DNA of 61,865 nt. Source: Desulfobacula sp. GTDB taxonomy: Bacteria; Desulfobacterota; Desulfobacteria; Desulfobacterales; Desulfobacteraceae. Shown here piece by piece: positions 34,020-43,081 of this stretch (its first letter is position 1; the number at the start of each line of letters is the position of its first letter). The stretch covers positions 1-61,865 of the forward strand of contig NZ_JAQYWD010000039.1 in the NCBI RefSeq assembly GCF_030145145.1. The letters run 5' to 3'. Below the pieces are notes generated by a model that did not search any database, was not told the DNA's origin, and worked only from the letters and a program-made list of their open reading frames with translations. Both the position numbers and the translations under genes were made by a program.

Positions 34020-34949
34020 ATGAAAACGAATCCCATGAAACCCAACCGATCAAATCTTTCCGTTCCCGGGCATGTAAAAAAAATGCATGGAAAAGCAATC
34101 GACTGCGCTGCAGATGTTGTCATGCTGGACCTTGAAGATAGTGTGCCACCGGATAAAAAAGTCACGGCACGCGAATTGGTCGTTCAGTCGCTTCGGCATA
34201 TGAACTGGAAAGAAAAAACCGTAACGGTTCGCGTCAATTCCCTGGATACGCCATTTGCGTATCGGGATATTCTTGACATCGCTGAAAAGGCAGGAGATAT
34301 AATCAATGCCATTGTCCTTCCAAAAATACATCATCCGGGTGATGTTCATTTTGTCAGCCGCCTTTTGGACGGGATAGAAATGGCCAAAAGATTTAAGCGT
34401 GAGATACAAATCGAAGCCTCCATTGAAACCGCCCGGGGGATGGCGGCTGTTTCACAGATTGCCCAGGCAAGTCGCCGCCTTAAAACCCTTGTGTTTGGTG
34501 TTGCAGACTATTCCAATTCCATTGGTGCCGGATTGATGTCGATTTCAGGTCATGGCGAAAACGAAGCCAACCTTTATCCGGGCCACCGGTGGCACTATTC
34601 AATGAGTAAAATGGTCATGGCTGCAAAAGCCAATAACCTTTTGGCCATTGATGCACCCTACGGTTACTTTAAAGATCGTGAAGGCCTTTGCCATTCTGCT
34701 TCACTGGCCCGGGCACTGGGGTTTAATGGCAAGTGGGTGATACACCCCGATCAAATTGATGTCGTAAACCAGGTTTTTTCGCCTTCCCCGGAAGATATCA
34801 AAAGGGCAAAAACCATTCTTGATGCCTGTGAAGCTGCCGAACATAACGGAAAAGGCGCCATTGGCATTGAGGGTAGAATGGTTGATCAGGCCACTTTGCG
34901 GCTTGCAAAAACATTATGGGCTCAGGCCGCTTATCTGGGTCTTGTATAA
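34020..34949 (+). CDS. HpcH/HpaI (CitE-like) CoA-ester lyase
   Basis: 309 aa. The fold signatures are RSNLSVPGHVKKMHGKA (10-26), the acidic VVMLDLEDSVPPDKK (34-48), VRVNSLDTPF, an acidic metal site in IQIEASIETARG, and GVADYS. This family comprises citrate lyase beta, malyl-CoA, citramalyl-CoA and methylmalyl-CoA lyases. GGAG lies ahead of the ATG. It is a lone plus-strand gene; neither citrate lyase alpha/gamma nor their maturation genes are near, so a stand-alone malyl/citramalyl-CoA-type lyase is more likely. Its end overlaps the convergent surE gene by 36 bases. Confidence 0.85.
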   Translation: MKTNPMKPNRSNLSVPGHVKKMHGKAIDCAADVVMLDLEDSVPPDKKVTARELVVQSLRHMNWKEKTVTVRVNSLDTPFAYRDILDIAEKAGDIINAIVLPKIHHPGDVHFVSRLLDGIEMAKRFKREIQIEASIETARGMAAVSQIAQASRRLKTLVFGVADYSNSIGAGLMSISGHGENEANLYPGHRWHYSMSKMVMAAKANNLLAIDAPYGYFKDREGLCHSASLARALGFNGKWVIHPDQIDVVNQVFSPSPEDIKRAKTILDACEAAEHNGKGAIGIEGRMVDQATLRLAKTLWAQAAYLGLV

Positions 34950-35690
34950 CAATGGTTTTAATTCAGCGATTGTTTTATAATCCGTGATATCGCATTGAAT
35001 AGGTGTTATGGAAATATGGTTTTGGGATAAAGCGGTGACATCGGTGTCCGGTTCTCCATCCCCTTGATTTGGGGTGCTGTACCAGTAATACGGCCTGTTT
35101 TTGGGGTCCACCCGTTTTTCAAATTGCCGGGAAAGATTTTTAGAGGCTTGCCTTGTAATTTTGATGCCGCGCATATCCGTCAGCAACAGATCCGGCGCAT
35201 TGATATTTAAAAATGTGCCAAAAGGAAGTCCGTCATCGTGCAGCGTGTTCACAAGGGTTGCAATAAAGCCGGATACGCCTTTAAAATCTACAACTTTCCC
35301 CTGCTTTATGGAAACAGCCATGCTGAACACCCCATTTAATGCCCCTTCTCTGGCAGCGGCAACCGTACCTGAATAGTTGATATCTATGCCGAGGTTGCAC
35401 CCTGAATTAATCCCTGAAATAACCAGGTCCGGCGGTGTGGAGAAAAGTTCAAACAACCCCAGCTTGACACAGTCTGAAGGCGTTCCCGTTACGATATACC
35501 CGGTGTCGTCCCCCTTCAGGGGGATGGGATTCATCCGCAGGGGTTTATGAAGGGTGAGACTATGACTCACGGCACTTCTCTCTCTCTCCGGTGCGATCAG
35601 AACAATTTCGTGATCAAAGCGAAGGGTTTCATACAATACCTGAATTCCGGGCGCATTGTAGCCATCGTCATTTGTAAGGAGAATTTTCAT
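34914..35690 (-). CDS. surE: 5'/3'-nucleotidase SurE
   Basis: 258 aa. N-terminal LLTNDDGYNAPGI carries the Asp-Asp metal site, SAVSHSLTLHKPLR and GTPSDCVKLGL follow, and SGINSGCNLGIDINYSGTVAAAREG holds the Asn that completes the site (segments quoted separately). It removes phosphate from nucleoside monophosphates. Convergent with, and overlapping the last 36 bases of, the CitE-like gene. Confidence 0.95.
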   Translation of the reverse strand: MKILLTNDDGYNAPGIQVLYETLRFDHEIVLIAPERERSAVSHSLTLHKPLRMNPIPLKGDDTGYIVTGTPSDCVKLGLFELFSTPPDLVISGINSGCNLGIDINYSGTVAAAREGALNGVFSMAVSIKQGKVVDFKGVSGFIATLVNTLHDDGLPFGTFLNINAPDLLLTDMRGIKITRQASKNLSRQFEKRVDPKNRPYYWYSTPNQGDGEPDTDVTALSQNHISITPIQCDITDYKTIAELKPLLYKTQISGLSP

Positions 35691-35724
35691 TATTTTTCTA
35701 TATAATTTTAAACCTCAATGCGGA

Positions 35725-35755
35725 AAAGACCGATTCCACAACAGAAGCGGTCTTT
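35725..35755 (-). terminator. Hairpin terminator after the dodecin gene
   Basis: An 8-bp perfect inverted repeat (AAAGACCG and CGGTCTTT, 15-base loop) with a short T-run on the minus strand. It lies about 80 bases downstream of the dodecin stop codon and just upstream of surE. Confidence 0.6.
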
Positions 35756-35835
35756 AAAAATTCCGATTCCATCTATGTTTCAGTGACAAGACGATGCAAT
35801 TTTATTTTAAATGGTATCTGATTAAAATGGATGAA

Positions 35836-36042
35836 TTATTCAAGTTTAAATGACACTTTTAATTTGGTACGATATCCAACAATTCGGTTATCCTCCAAAC
35901 GCATATCCATCATAACCACCTCAGCCACACGAATATCTCGAACCGATTTGTCAACAGCGGCAACAGCAGCCTTGGCAGCATCTTCCCAAGACTTTTCAGA
36001 AAACCCTACGACTTCAATTATTTTGTAAACACTTTTTTCCAT
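35836..36042 (-). CDS. Dodecin family flavin-binding protein
   Basis: 68 aa, exactly dodecin size. The order VYKIIEVVGFSEKSWEDAAK, then AAVDKSVRDIRVAEVVMMDMR and YRTKLKVSFKLE matches the beta-alpha-beta-beta dodecin fold, with the Trp (SW) that stacks on the flavin. AAGGAG lies ahead of the ATG. It stores or buffers flavins as a dodecamer. It is a single gene with its own terminator. Confidence 0.93.
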   Translation of the reverse strand: MEKSVYKIIEVVGFSEKSWEDAAKAAVAAVDKSVRDIRVAEVVMMDMRLEDNRIVGYRTKLKVSFKLE

Positions 36043-36237
36043 GACAATCTCCTTTCAAAAGTTAAAATGACCTTAAAATGAGTTTGGTACAATCCTAAGA
36101 AGTGTGTGAGTAATATTGCACCTGTTATCTTGATGATACAGATAACCAAACACTTTGCAAAGTTATTTTTAAAAAAAACCAGAATAATATTTTTTTTGAA
36201 ATGCCTGGATGGGTTTTTTAAACCGTATCGTCTGGTT

Positions 36238-37125
36238 TTATCGTCTGTTTACAAGATATATGCCTGTTCCCACCAGAACAAGTGCACAAACGAGTGACAG
36301 GGTTATCTGTTCGTTTAAAAAGATGGCCCCGGCAATTACCCCGAAAAAAGGGGTTAAAAACGTGAAAGATGCCAGCTTTGACACGGCGTAATTGCTGATC
36401 AACCAGAACCAGACAATATAGGTAATAAAAGCGATCCAGACAATTTGGTAAAAAAGGCTTCCGATAACCAGCGGCGACAGGTTCGTGATGCCGGGTTCTC
36501 CCAATGCCAGGGAAGCGGCAGGAAGCACCATTGCAGAAACACCAATCTGGTATAAAAGGGTTTTGCTCGGTGCAATAAAGGCAAGGGGACCGGTTTTTAT
36601 GACCACGGTGGTTGCCCCCCAGAAGACCGCAGCACCCATCAACATGACATCTCCCAGGAGTGTCTCCCGGGTGGGAAGGTTTAAGGATTCATTGAATGCG
36701 ACAATAATACCGATAAAAGCCAGGCAAAGACCGGACAACTGGACTTTACTGAGGGTTCCTCCGGGAATGAAAAGTTGGGAACCCAGGGCCACAACAAATG
36801 GCGATGTGTTCAGGAAAATGACGGCCCGGGAGGCATTGGTGAAATTAAGCCCCCAATAGATCAGAATAAATTCCGCTGAAAAGAGAAGGCCCACAGTGAT
36901 GCCCCACCAAAGGGTCTTGTCTTTTGACAGGACGGGGATGTGGCGCAGGGTCATCCACACCAGCACCAGCAATGTGGCGCCCATGGACCGGATGCCCGCC
37001 TGGAGTATGGGAGAGATGTCCTGAAGGATCACCTTGATGGCCACTTGATTAAAGCCCCAACTGGCACAAAGAAGGACAAGCAGCGTGATCCCTTTAAAAT
37101 CTAAAGCCGCATTATTGGGTTTCAT
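36238..37125 (-). CDS. EamA/DMT family transporter
   Basis: 295 aa with ten hydrophobic segments and two EamA repeats (about residues 10-140 and 150-290). Typical pieces are ASWGFNQVAIKV, NASRAVIFLNTSPFVVALG, LLGDVMLMGAAVFWG and FLTPFFGVIAGAIFLNEQI. It is an inner-membrane permease of the drug/metabolite superfamily, probably an exporter of small metabolites. Single gene; the substrate cannot be predicted. Confidence 0.9.
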   Translation of the reverse strand: MKPNNAALDFKGITLLVLLCASWGFNQVAIKVILQDISPILQAGIRSMGATLLVLVWMTLRHIPVLSKDKTLWWGITVGLLFSAEFILIYWGLNFTNASRAVIFLNTSPFVVALGSQLFIPGGTLSKVQLSGLCLAFIGIIVAFNESLNLPTRETLLGDVMLMGAAVFWGATTVVIKTGPLAFIAPSKTLLYQIGVSAMVLPAASLALGEPGITNLSPLVIGSLFYQIVWIAFITYIVWFWLISNYAVSKLASFTFLTPFFGVIAGAIFLNEQITLSLVCALVLVGTGIYLVNRR

Positions 37126-37197
37126 AGGGTATTCATTCCTTTCAAATTACCAAAAGACAATTCATTCAACAGCAGGATCATGAACCATCGTATCCTT

Positions 37198-37926
37198 CTA
37201 ACTTTTTCCATACTTTTTCAAAAGTGTGCTGTAGGGGGTGAACAATGCCTCATAATCTACACGGCCTTTTTTCAACAGGACGGAAAGGTATTCCGCCTCG
37301 CTGGTATTGACCACGAGATTTGCACTAAAGGTTAATGCCTCCAGATCAAAGAGCGTCTGAAATTCCGGCCCCATAAGAATATAGTAAATCGACCGTCGTT
37401 TTGACATGTTCAGCTGCATCATAAACCGATGAAAATCCTGGGCGTTTAATGGTGATGTTTCGTATTTGCTGTGATAAACCACTACGGCAAAATCCCGGAA
37501 TCTCATGCTGTTAATGGCTTCGTCCACTGTGTCAGGAAAATAGAGCTGATATGTTTGTTCTTCAAGGGCGTTGGTAATGGTCTGTTTTATAGGGCCTTCC
37601 GGCATCAGAACCATGGCAGTGGGAATCGTATTTATAACCTGGTCCTCTTTTAATTTTCCATTGGCGAGCCATCCGATATCCTGGGGGTTGGGGGGCGTGA
37701 CAGGGACCCGGGGGGAGGGGGAGGGTAAAATTGGTGCCCCAGAGGCTGATTCCTTTACAGAGACGGGGAATCCGTCTGATTGGATCTCTATGGGCTTCTT
37801 GCATTTTGGACAGGCAAATTTCAGGGTCCTGTCAGGGGGCAATCTGTTAATGGCGGTGGTCAATTTCTGTCGATGGGCATCTGAAAAGCGCAGGGCCTGA
37901 TGGCAATGGGGGCATTCTGAAATCAT
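37198..37926 (-). CDS. Zinc-ribbon protein of unknown function next to pilT
   Basis: 242 aa. The N-terminus carries two CxxC pairs (CPHCH at 5-9 and CPKCK at about 38-42), forming an MJ0042-like zinc ribbon. A Pro/Ser-rich linker follows (about 62-82), then a domain of about 150 residues (PTAMVLMPEGPIKQTITNAL to the end) that looks like an alpha/beta fold similar to receiver domains (FRDFAVVVYHSKY; RRSIYYILMGPEFQTL). I do not recognise the family as a named protein. The pilT gene and a repeat element lie upstream on the same strand. Regulation of pilus or motility is a guess from context. Confidence 0.7.
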   Translation of the reverse strand: MISECPHCHQALRFSDAHRQKLTTAINRLPPDRTLKFACPKCKKPIEIQSDGFPVSVKESASGAPILPSPSPRVPVTPPNPQDIGWLANGKLKEDQVINTIPTAMVLMPEGPIKQTITNALEEQTYQLYFPDTVDEAINSMRFRDFAVVVYHSKYETSPLNAQDFHRFMMQLNMSKRRSIYYILMGPEFQTLFDLEALTFSANLVVNTSEAEYLSVLLKKGRVDYEALFTPYSTLLKKYGKS

Positions 37927-37970
37927 GTGGTTTTCCTTTTAATCATCCAAAACATAAGGGGTTAATCATT

Positions 37971-38109
37971 CAACTTTCGGACTTTAGCTTTAATCGACGG
38001 GGTCAGGCTTTTTTTATGGTGCTTTTTATCACTATCTCATAAATAGTATGGGTAAAAGTGCCATAAAGAAAGCCTGACCCCATGTGAAAATGGCCAACTC
38101 CGAAAGTTG
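37971..38109. repeat. Nested inverted repeat with GGGGTCAGG ends
   Basis: The inner element (37999-38081, 83 bp) begins GGGGTCAGGCTTT and ends with its complement; about 25 of 28 terminal bases pair. It is enclosed by a second inverted repeat, CAACTTTCGG (37971-37980) and CCGAAAGTTG (38100-38109). The right end almost touches the pilT stop codon. The outer repeat is shared with the element at 55326-55393. The structure suggests a palindromic mobile or REP-type element inserted into another palindrome. Confidence 0.75.
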
Positions 38110-38111
38110 AG

Positions 38112-39314
38112 TTAATCGTGTTCACCTGACAGGTTGTCATCGTTTTCTTCCAGGGTTTCATTGTCCCGCCAGTCAATGGTCAGGCCTTCAATGGCCGACG
38201 TTTTTTCTCCTTTTTCCCGTTTTAATATGTCCATTTCCTGGGACATCACATTTTTATGGGAACAATAGGCAAATGCGGTTTCTTCTGAGATCAGACCCTC
38301 TTGGAACAGATCCAGGATATGCTGGTCAAAGGCCTGCATGCCGAATGCCCGGGAGTTGGTGATAATATCGTTAATGGTCTTGCCTTCAGACTCCCCGTTC
38401 AGGATAATATCATTGATTCTCAGGTTCATCCCCAGGATTTCCAGGGCCGCAATCCTTCCACCACCGATTTTGGGCAGCAGGCGTTGGCAGACGATGTATC
38501 GAATGGTATCCGCCAGTCTGTGGCGGATCTGGGGTTGTTCCTCCTGGTCAAACATGCCCAGAATCCGATTGATGGTCTGCCCGGCATCAACGGTATGCAG
38601 GGTGGAAACTACCAGGTGGCCGGTTTCAGCAGCAGACAGACCGATTTCCATGGTCTCCCGGTCCCGCATTTCTCCCACCAGGATGACCTTGGGTGCCTGG
38701 CGCAGGGCAGCCCTCAGTCCCGTGGGAAAGGCATCAAAATCATTTCCCAGTTCCCGCTGGTTAAAGGTTGCTTTTTTATGGGGGTGGACAAATTCCACCG
38801 GGTCTTCAAGGGTCACCACATGGATGGATTTTTCTTCGTTGATCTGGTTGAGCAGCGCAGCCAGTGTGGTGGATTTCCCCGAACCGGTTGCTCCGGTTAC
38901 CAGGATCAGCCCGTTTTTTTCCTGGCCCATTTTATGAAAAATAGGGGGAAGCCCCAGCTTTTCAATGCTGGGGATGATGGTTTCCAGCTTTCTTAAGATG
39001 GTTGTCAAATGGTTTTTTTGTTTAAAAATATTGACCCGGAACCTGGCCTTGTTGCCCAGCCAATAGGACAGATCGCAGGACCCCGTGGTAACGAGATCTT
39101 TAAGGAGTCTGGGATCCCCCCCAATAAGGTTTAGGGCAAAGACCTCTGCCTGGAACGGGGTTAGCTCGGTGACTTCCGGGACCACGGGAACCGGGGTCAG
39201 TTGTCCGGATGATTCTACCTGCAGACTCTTTCCCACGGTGATATTCAGGTCGGATACATTGCTGAAGGTTTCCAGCATGCAGGTGATCCAATAATCAATT
39301 TCAGGTTGTTTCAT
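38112..39314 (-). CDS. pilT: PilT/PilU-type pilus retraction ATPase
   Basis: 400 aa. Walker A GATGSGKSTTLAALL (about 140-154), Asp box VVTLEDPVEFVH, Walker B PKVILVGEMRDRETMEIGLSAAETGHLV (quoted in part: VILVGEMRDRET), His box STLHTVDAGQTINRI, and the PilT-typical C-terminal helix with an acidic tail (EENDDNLSGEHD). The AIRNLIRE motif of classical PilT is not visible; the region reads RDNETLEE, so it is closer to PilU or a PilT paralogue. It powers retraction of type IV pili. AAGGAAAG lies ahead of the ATG. Confidence 0.9.
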   Translation of the reverse strand: MKQPEIDYWITCMLETFSNVSDLNITVGKSLQVESSGQLTPVPVVPEVTELTPFQAEVFALNLIGGDPRLLKDLVTTGSCDLSYWLGNKARFRVNIFKQKNHLTTILRKLETIIPSIEKLGLPPIFHKMGQEKNGLILVTGATGSGKSTTLAALLNQINEEKSIHVVTLEDPVEFVHPHKKATFNQRELGNDFDAFPTGLRAALRQAPKVILVGEMRDRETMEIGLSAAETGHLVVSTLHTVDAGQTINRILGMFDQEEQPQIRHRLADTIRYIVCQRLLPKIGGGRIAALEILGMNLRINDIILNGESEGKTINDIITNSRAFGMQAFDQHILDLFQEGLISEETAFAYCSHKNVMSQEMDILKREKGEKTSAIEGLTIDWRDNETLEENDDNLSGEHD

Positions 39315-39386
39315 TTTTCTTTCCTTGGTAAAGAATTAAACTCACCCCTAGCGGCACGATTAATGCGGCCCTGAAATTTTTCACGG

Positions 39387-39932
39387 TTATCGTCTCCCGC
39401 TTCTAATGAAACCATAACCCGCGCCAATGAATCCGCCGACAAGGTGGCTGAATTGGGATATCCGGTCTATCTTCAGGGTTGATACCACTTCATTGCCAAT
39501 GAACAGCACTGCAATGATGATAAAGGTCAAGGGGATCTCCTTTGATCGGATATTTGAAAATGAGCTGAGCAGAATCAGCATGAAAGCAATACCACTTCCC
39601 CCTAACAGGGATGTTGAAAATATAAAGGCATTCAAGAGTGCTGTGACAATGGCGGTGATGAATATCATTTCCAACAGTTTGCCTGAACCGTGTTTTTCTT
39701 CCAGCAGGGGGCCCACCAGAAGGATAATCATAAAATTTCCCATCAAGTGACCCCAACCCTCATGACCGGCAATATGGGACACCAATCGCAGATAAAAATA
39801 GGGGTTTGAAAAGGATAAATGAGAAGGGGAAGAAAAATATGCAGCTAAAACCTGGTTAGAACAAAAGAACAGAACGCCTAAGGACAGGATGGAATAGGTT
39901 AAAATGACCGGGGCATTGTATTTGATTTTCAT
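39387..39932 (-). CDS. Rhomboid family intramembrane protease
   Basis: 181 aa, about six transmembrane segments. The rhomboid signature is complete: GHEGWGHLMGNFMIILLVGP (His and Asn of the oxyanion region), GGSGIAFML with the catalytic Ser, and FSHLVGGFIGAGYGF with the catalytic His near the end. It cleaves membrane proteins within the bilayer. It is small for the family and has no extra domain. Downstream of the YheU-like and GIY-YIG genes on the same strand. Confidence 0.88.
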   Translation of the reverse strand: MKIKYNAPVILTYSILSLGVLFFCSNQVLAAYFSSPSHLSFSNPYFYLRLVSHIAGHEGWGHLMGNFMIILLVGPLLEEKHGSGKLLEMIFITAIVTALLNAFIFSTSLLGGSGIAFMLILLSSFSNIRSKEIPLTFIIIAVLFIGNEVVSTLKIDRISQFSHLVGGFIGAGYGFIRSGRR

Positions 39933-39962
39933 GGGGTGTTTCTCTTTTTTGCATTGAAAAAA

Positions 39963-40205
39963 TTACGCTTCAAGGTTTTTTAAAACAGGGTTATCGCTTC
40001 TCAAAATTGTGCAGGTTTCAGAGTCATGGTCAAAAACAATTACGGCTTTTCCTGTTTTGAGTTGCGCCATCACCTGGGTGATTTTGGTTTCCAGGGGGAC
40101 CTCAGTTTCTCCATAATCTGTCCCATCCCTTGTCACAAATTCTTCAATAACGCCATGAAGTGCCACTGGGTTTAATTGATCATGGGGAATTTTAACGGCC
40201 TTCAT
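39963..40205 (-). CDS. YheU/UPF0270 family protein
   Basis: 80 aa. The pattern IPHDQLNPVALHGVIEEFVTRDGTDYGE followed by PLETKITQVMAQLKTGKAVIVFD closely matches enterobacterial YheU (LSPETLxxLIExFVLREGTDYGE). No function is established for the family. Its ATG overlaps the stop of the GIY-YIG gene by four bases, so both are co-translated. Confidence 0.85.
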   Translation of the reverse strand: MKAVKIPHDQLNPVALHGVIEEFVTRDGTDYGETEVPLETKITQVMAQLKTGKAVIVFDHDSETCTILRSDNPVLKNLEA

Positions 40206-40462
40206 TCTTTAAAATTCCTGTTTTCCAACGCCAGAATTTTTTTTTCAGCTGACAGCTTTTTAATTTGATATTCCAGTTTAAACGCCTCCTTTTTTGTCAA
40301 ATCCTTTCTCACGGCTACAACATCCACCGGAAGTCTTGATCTTGTGTATTTTGATGCGGTGCCCGCGTTATGTTTTGACACCCGGTTCTCAAGATTATTT
40401 GTGACACCGCAGTACAGGGAGCGGTCAGAACATTTTAATAAATACACCTGCCAGTTGTTCAA
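40202..40462 (-). CDS. GIY-YIG nuclease superfamily protein (YhbQ-like)
   Basis: 86 aa, a single GIY-YIG domain: WQVYLLKCSDRSLYCGVTNNLENRVSKHNAG contains the VYLL/YCGVT motif pair and the catalytic Arg, followed by KYTRSRLPVDVV and EYQIKKLS. It is the size of the UPF0213/YhbQ group, proposed to act in DNA repair or transposon-derived roles. Divergent from recD2 with a short shared promoter region. Confidence 0.9.
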   Translation of the reverse strand: MNNWQVYLLKCSDRSLYCGVTNNLENRVSKHNAGTASKYTRSRLPVDVVAVRKDLTKKEAFKLEYQIKKLSAEKKILALENRNFKE

Positions 40463-40552
40463 ATTTTATCCTTTTGATTCCCCTATTGAAACTGCCTGTT
40501 GTTTTAGTGTATTTACTGTCATTGCATGGACCTTGTCAAGGATTAGGATAAA

Positions 40553-43048
40553 ATGAAGCAACCGGCAGTCAACCAGACAGGTGTTATCACGGAGGTTCTC
40601 AAAGGAATCGTGGATCGGGTGACCTTTCATAACCCGGATAACGGATGGTCTATTCTTCGGGTATTGCCCTTTAATAATCCCCATGGTCAGGAAACAGTCA
40701 TTGTCCATCAAACACAGGTATTTGCCGGTGCCACAATGGAATTTGAAGGGTCATGGACGGTTCACCCCAAATATGGGCGCCAGTTTCAGGCCAGCCTTGC
40801 CAGGGAAAAAAAGCCGGCAACAATCGCTGCATTGGAAAAATATCTGGGTTCAGGATTGATTAAAGGAGTGGGGCCCAAGACGGCTAAAAAAATTGTCAGG
40901 TATTTTGATCATCAAACCCTTGCTGTTTTTGAAGAATCCATTGAAAGACTTATCGAAATTCCCGGCATTGCCCAAAAAAAACTGGATATGATAAGCCGGG
41001 CCTGGACAGAGCACAAGGCCATTCGGGAAGTGATGATGTTTCTGCAGTCGCATGGTATCAGTACCTTGTTTGCGGTTCGGATTTATAAAGTGTACAAAGA
41101 GGATGCCATAAAAATTGTGACCAAAGATCCCTACCGGTTGGCAAATGACTTTTATGGCATTGGTTTTTTTTCTGCTGACAAGGTGGCGTTAAGTATCGGG
41201 CTTGAACCTGACAGTCGCCAGCGGATCATGGCCGGTATCCGGCATGTTTTAGCGGCCAGCAGGAATTTTGGACACTGCTATCTGACAGCCGCCCAGATTG
41301 ATGAGCAGGTTAAAACTGTCTTACAATTAGATTTGTCTCATAAACTGGTTGAGCTGCTGCAATATATGGAACGAGAAAAGCTTTTGATGCGTCGGGAACT
41401 CGTGGGGGAAAAGGGGACAACTGAGCACTGTTATTATTCAAAATCTTTATATTTTGATGAAGGCTATGTCGCAAAAAGAATCGTTAATATGGGACCCCCT
41501 CCACGGGTTGATATGGTGAGGGTCGATCAGTGGATGGCCATGTACTGCAAAGCAAATACCCTTTCTTTAAGCACTGAACAGGCAGACGCGGCCAAGGGCA
41601 TTGTCTGTGAAAAATTTTCAATTCTTACGGGGGGGCCGGGGTGTGGTAAAACAACCATTACCCGTGTCATTGTTAAATTAATCCAGGCAATGGGGTTAAC
41701 GGTTCTTCTGGCAGCACCCACCGGCAGAGCGGCTCAACGGATGACGGATGTGATTGGACAGGAATCCAAAACAATTCATCGGGTGCTGGGATGGCAGAAC
41801 GGCAAATTTAAAAAAAATGAGGAAGCGCCTCTAAAAACAGATTTTCTCGTTGTTGATGAATGCTCAATGCTGGATATCAACCTCACCGCATCACTGCTCA
41901 AGGCGGTTCCTGAAACGGCCCAGGTGTTGTTCATTGGCGATCCTGACCAGTTGCCGTCGGTGGGTGCGGGCAATGTGCTCAAAGATATCATTGCATCCGG
42001 GCGGGTGCCGTGTTTTAAACTGACCCAGATATTTCGACAGGCCCAGGCCTCCCTTATTATTAAATATGCCCACCAGATCAATAAAGGGGACATGCCCTGG
42101 ATTCAATCCCCGTTTAAAAGCCCTGACATATGGCAGGATAAGATCGATTGTTTGTTCCTTGATTCAGATGAGGCCACCCAGGAGCAGATACAGTTTATTG
42201 CACGGGTGAAACGATTTTATGCGCTAACGTCTTCTGAATTGGAAAACACGGTATTTGAGGCATCTGATGACGGTGATTTTTTTGAATTCCGGATCCAGGA
42301 ACCCGTTATCCCCTATGAAACGGAAATCAGCATCCCAAAAAAATTTGAGCATGTGAATCTGAAAAAAGTGTCTGAAGCCCAAACCAGGATTGAAGAGTTG
42401 CTTTTGGTTGTGAAAAAGGTTCATCCCTGGTCAACGCTCCATTATGGACTCGCTGCATTCGATGTTATCAGAAAGCTTTACCAGGAATGGATCCCCAAAT
42501 ATTATGGCCAGTGTGAAATACAGATCCTTTCTCCGATGACCCGGGGAAGCCTTGGGACGGTCAGTTTAAATAAACTCATCCAGGAAACCGCAAATCCCTA
42601 TGCCCAGGGCAAGCGCCAATTGAAGGTCGGAGAAAGAATTTTCAGGGTGGGGGACCGGGTGATTCACCGGCGAAACAATTATGACCTGGGTGTCTTTAAT
42701 GGGGATATTGGTGTTATCAGAGATATTGATACGATGGCGTTAACCTGCACGGTTGTTTTTTATCCGGATAACCGGCGGGTTCATTACAAGCAAACCGATA
42801 TTATGGAACTGGATCTGGCGTATGCCATCACCATCCATAAATCCCAGGGCAGTGAATTTGAAATTGTTATTATCCCGGTGCTTACCCAGCATTATAAAAT
42901 GCTGTTTCGGAATTTGATCTATACCGGGATAACCCGGGCAAAAAAACTGGTCGTGTTTGTCGGTACCCGAAAGGCCCTTTCCATGGCAGTTAAAAACCAT
43001 GATATCAGCAAACGGCAAACCGCTTTGCAGGTTTTACTGATGTCCTGA
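40553..43048 (+). CDS. recD2: ATP-dependent DNA helicase RecD2
   Basis: 831 aa, within the range of RecD2 (YrrC). N-terminal OB-like region (FHNPDNGWSILRV) and helix-hairpin-helix motifs (GSGLIKGVGPKTAKKIV, IPGIAQKKLDMI) are followed by the helicase core: Walker A TGGPGCGKTT (about 361-370), Walker B VVDECSMLD, LFIGDPDQLPSVGAGNVL, QIFRQAQAS, and motif VI TIHKSQGSEFE...YTGITRAKKL. An acidic insertion of about 100 residues lies between motifs III and V. It is a 5'-3' helicase acting outside RecBCD. SD AGGAT lies ahead of the ATG. Confidence 0.95.
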   Translation: MKQPAVNQTGVITEVLKGIVDRVTFHNPDNGWSILRVLPFNNPHGQETVIVHQTQVFAGATMEFEGSWTVHPKYGRQFQASLAREKKPATIAALEKYLGSGLIKGVGPKTAKKIVRYFDHQTLAVFEESIERLIEIPGIAQKKLDMISRAWTEHKAIREVMMFLQSHGISTLFAVRIYKVYKEDAIKIVTKDPYRLANDFYGIGFFSADKVALSIGLEPDSRQRIMAGIRHVLAASRNFGHCYLTAAQIDEQVKTVLQLDLSHKLVELLQYMEREKLLMRRELVGEKGTTEHCYYSKSLYFDEGYVAKRIVNMGPPPRVDMVRVDQWMAMYCKANTLSLSTEQADAAKGIVCEKFSILTGGPGCGKTTITRVIVKLIQAMGLTVLLAAPTGRAAQRMTDVIGQESKTIHRVLGWQNGKFKKNEEAPLKTDFLVVDECSMLDINLTASLLKAVPETAQVLFIGDPDQLPSVGAGNVLKDIIASGRVPCFKLTQIFRQAQASLIIKYAHQINKGDMPWIQSPFKSPDIWQDKIDCLFLDSDEATQEQIQFIARVKRFYALTSSELENTVFEASDDGDFFEFRIQEPVIPYETEISIPKKFEHVNLKKVSEAQTRIEELLLVVKKVHPWSTLHYGLAAFDVIRKLYQEWIPKYYGQCEIQILSPMTRGSLGTVSLNKLIQETANPYAQGKRQLKVGERIFRVGDRVIHRRNNYDLGVFNGDIGVIRDIDTMALTCTVVFYPDNRRVHYKQTDIMELDLAYAITIHKSQGSEFEIVIIPVLTQHYKMLFRNLIYTGITRAKKLVVFVGTRKALSMAVKNHDISKRQTALQVLLMS

Positions 43049-43081
43049 ATTCATGATCGGCACTTCTATTGTCGTACCGGA

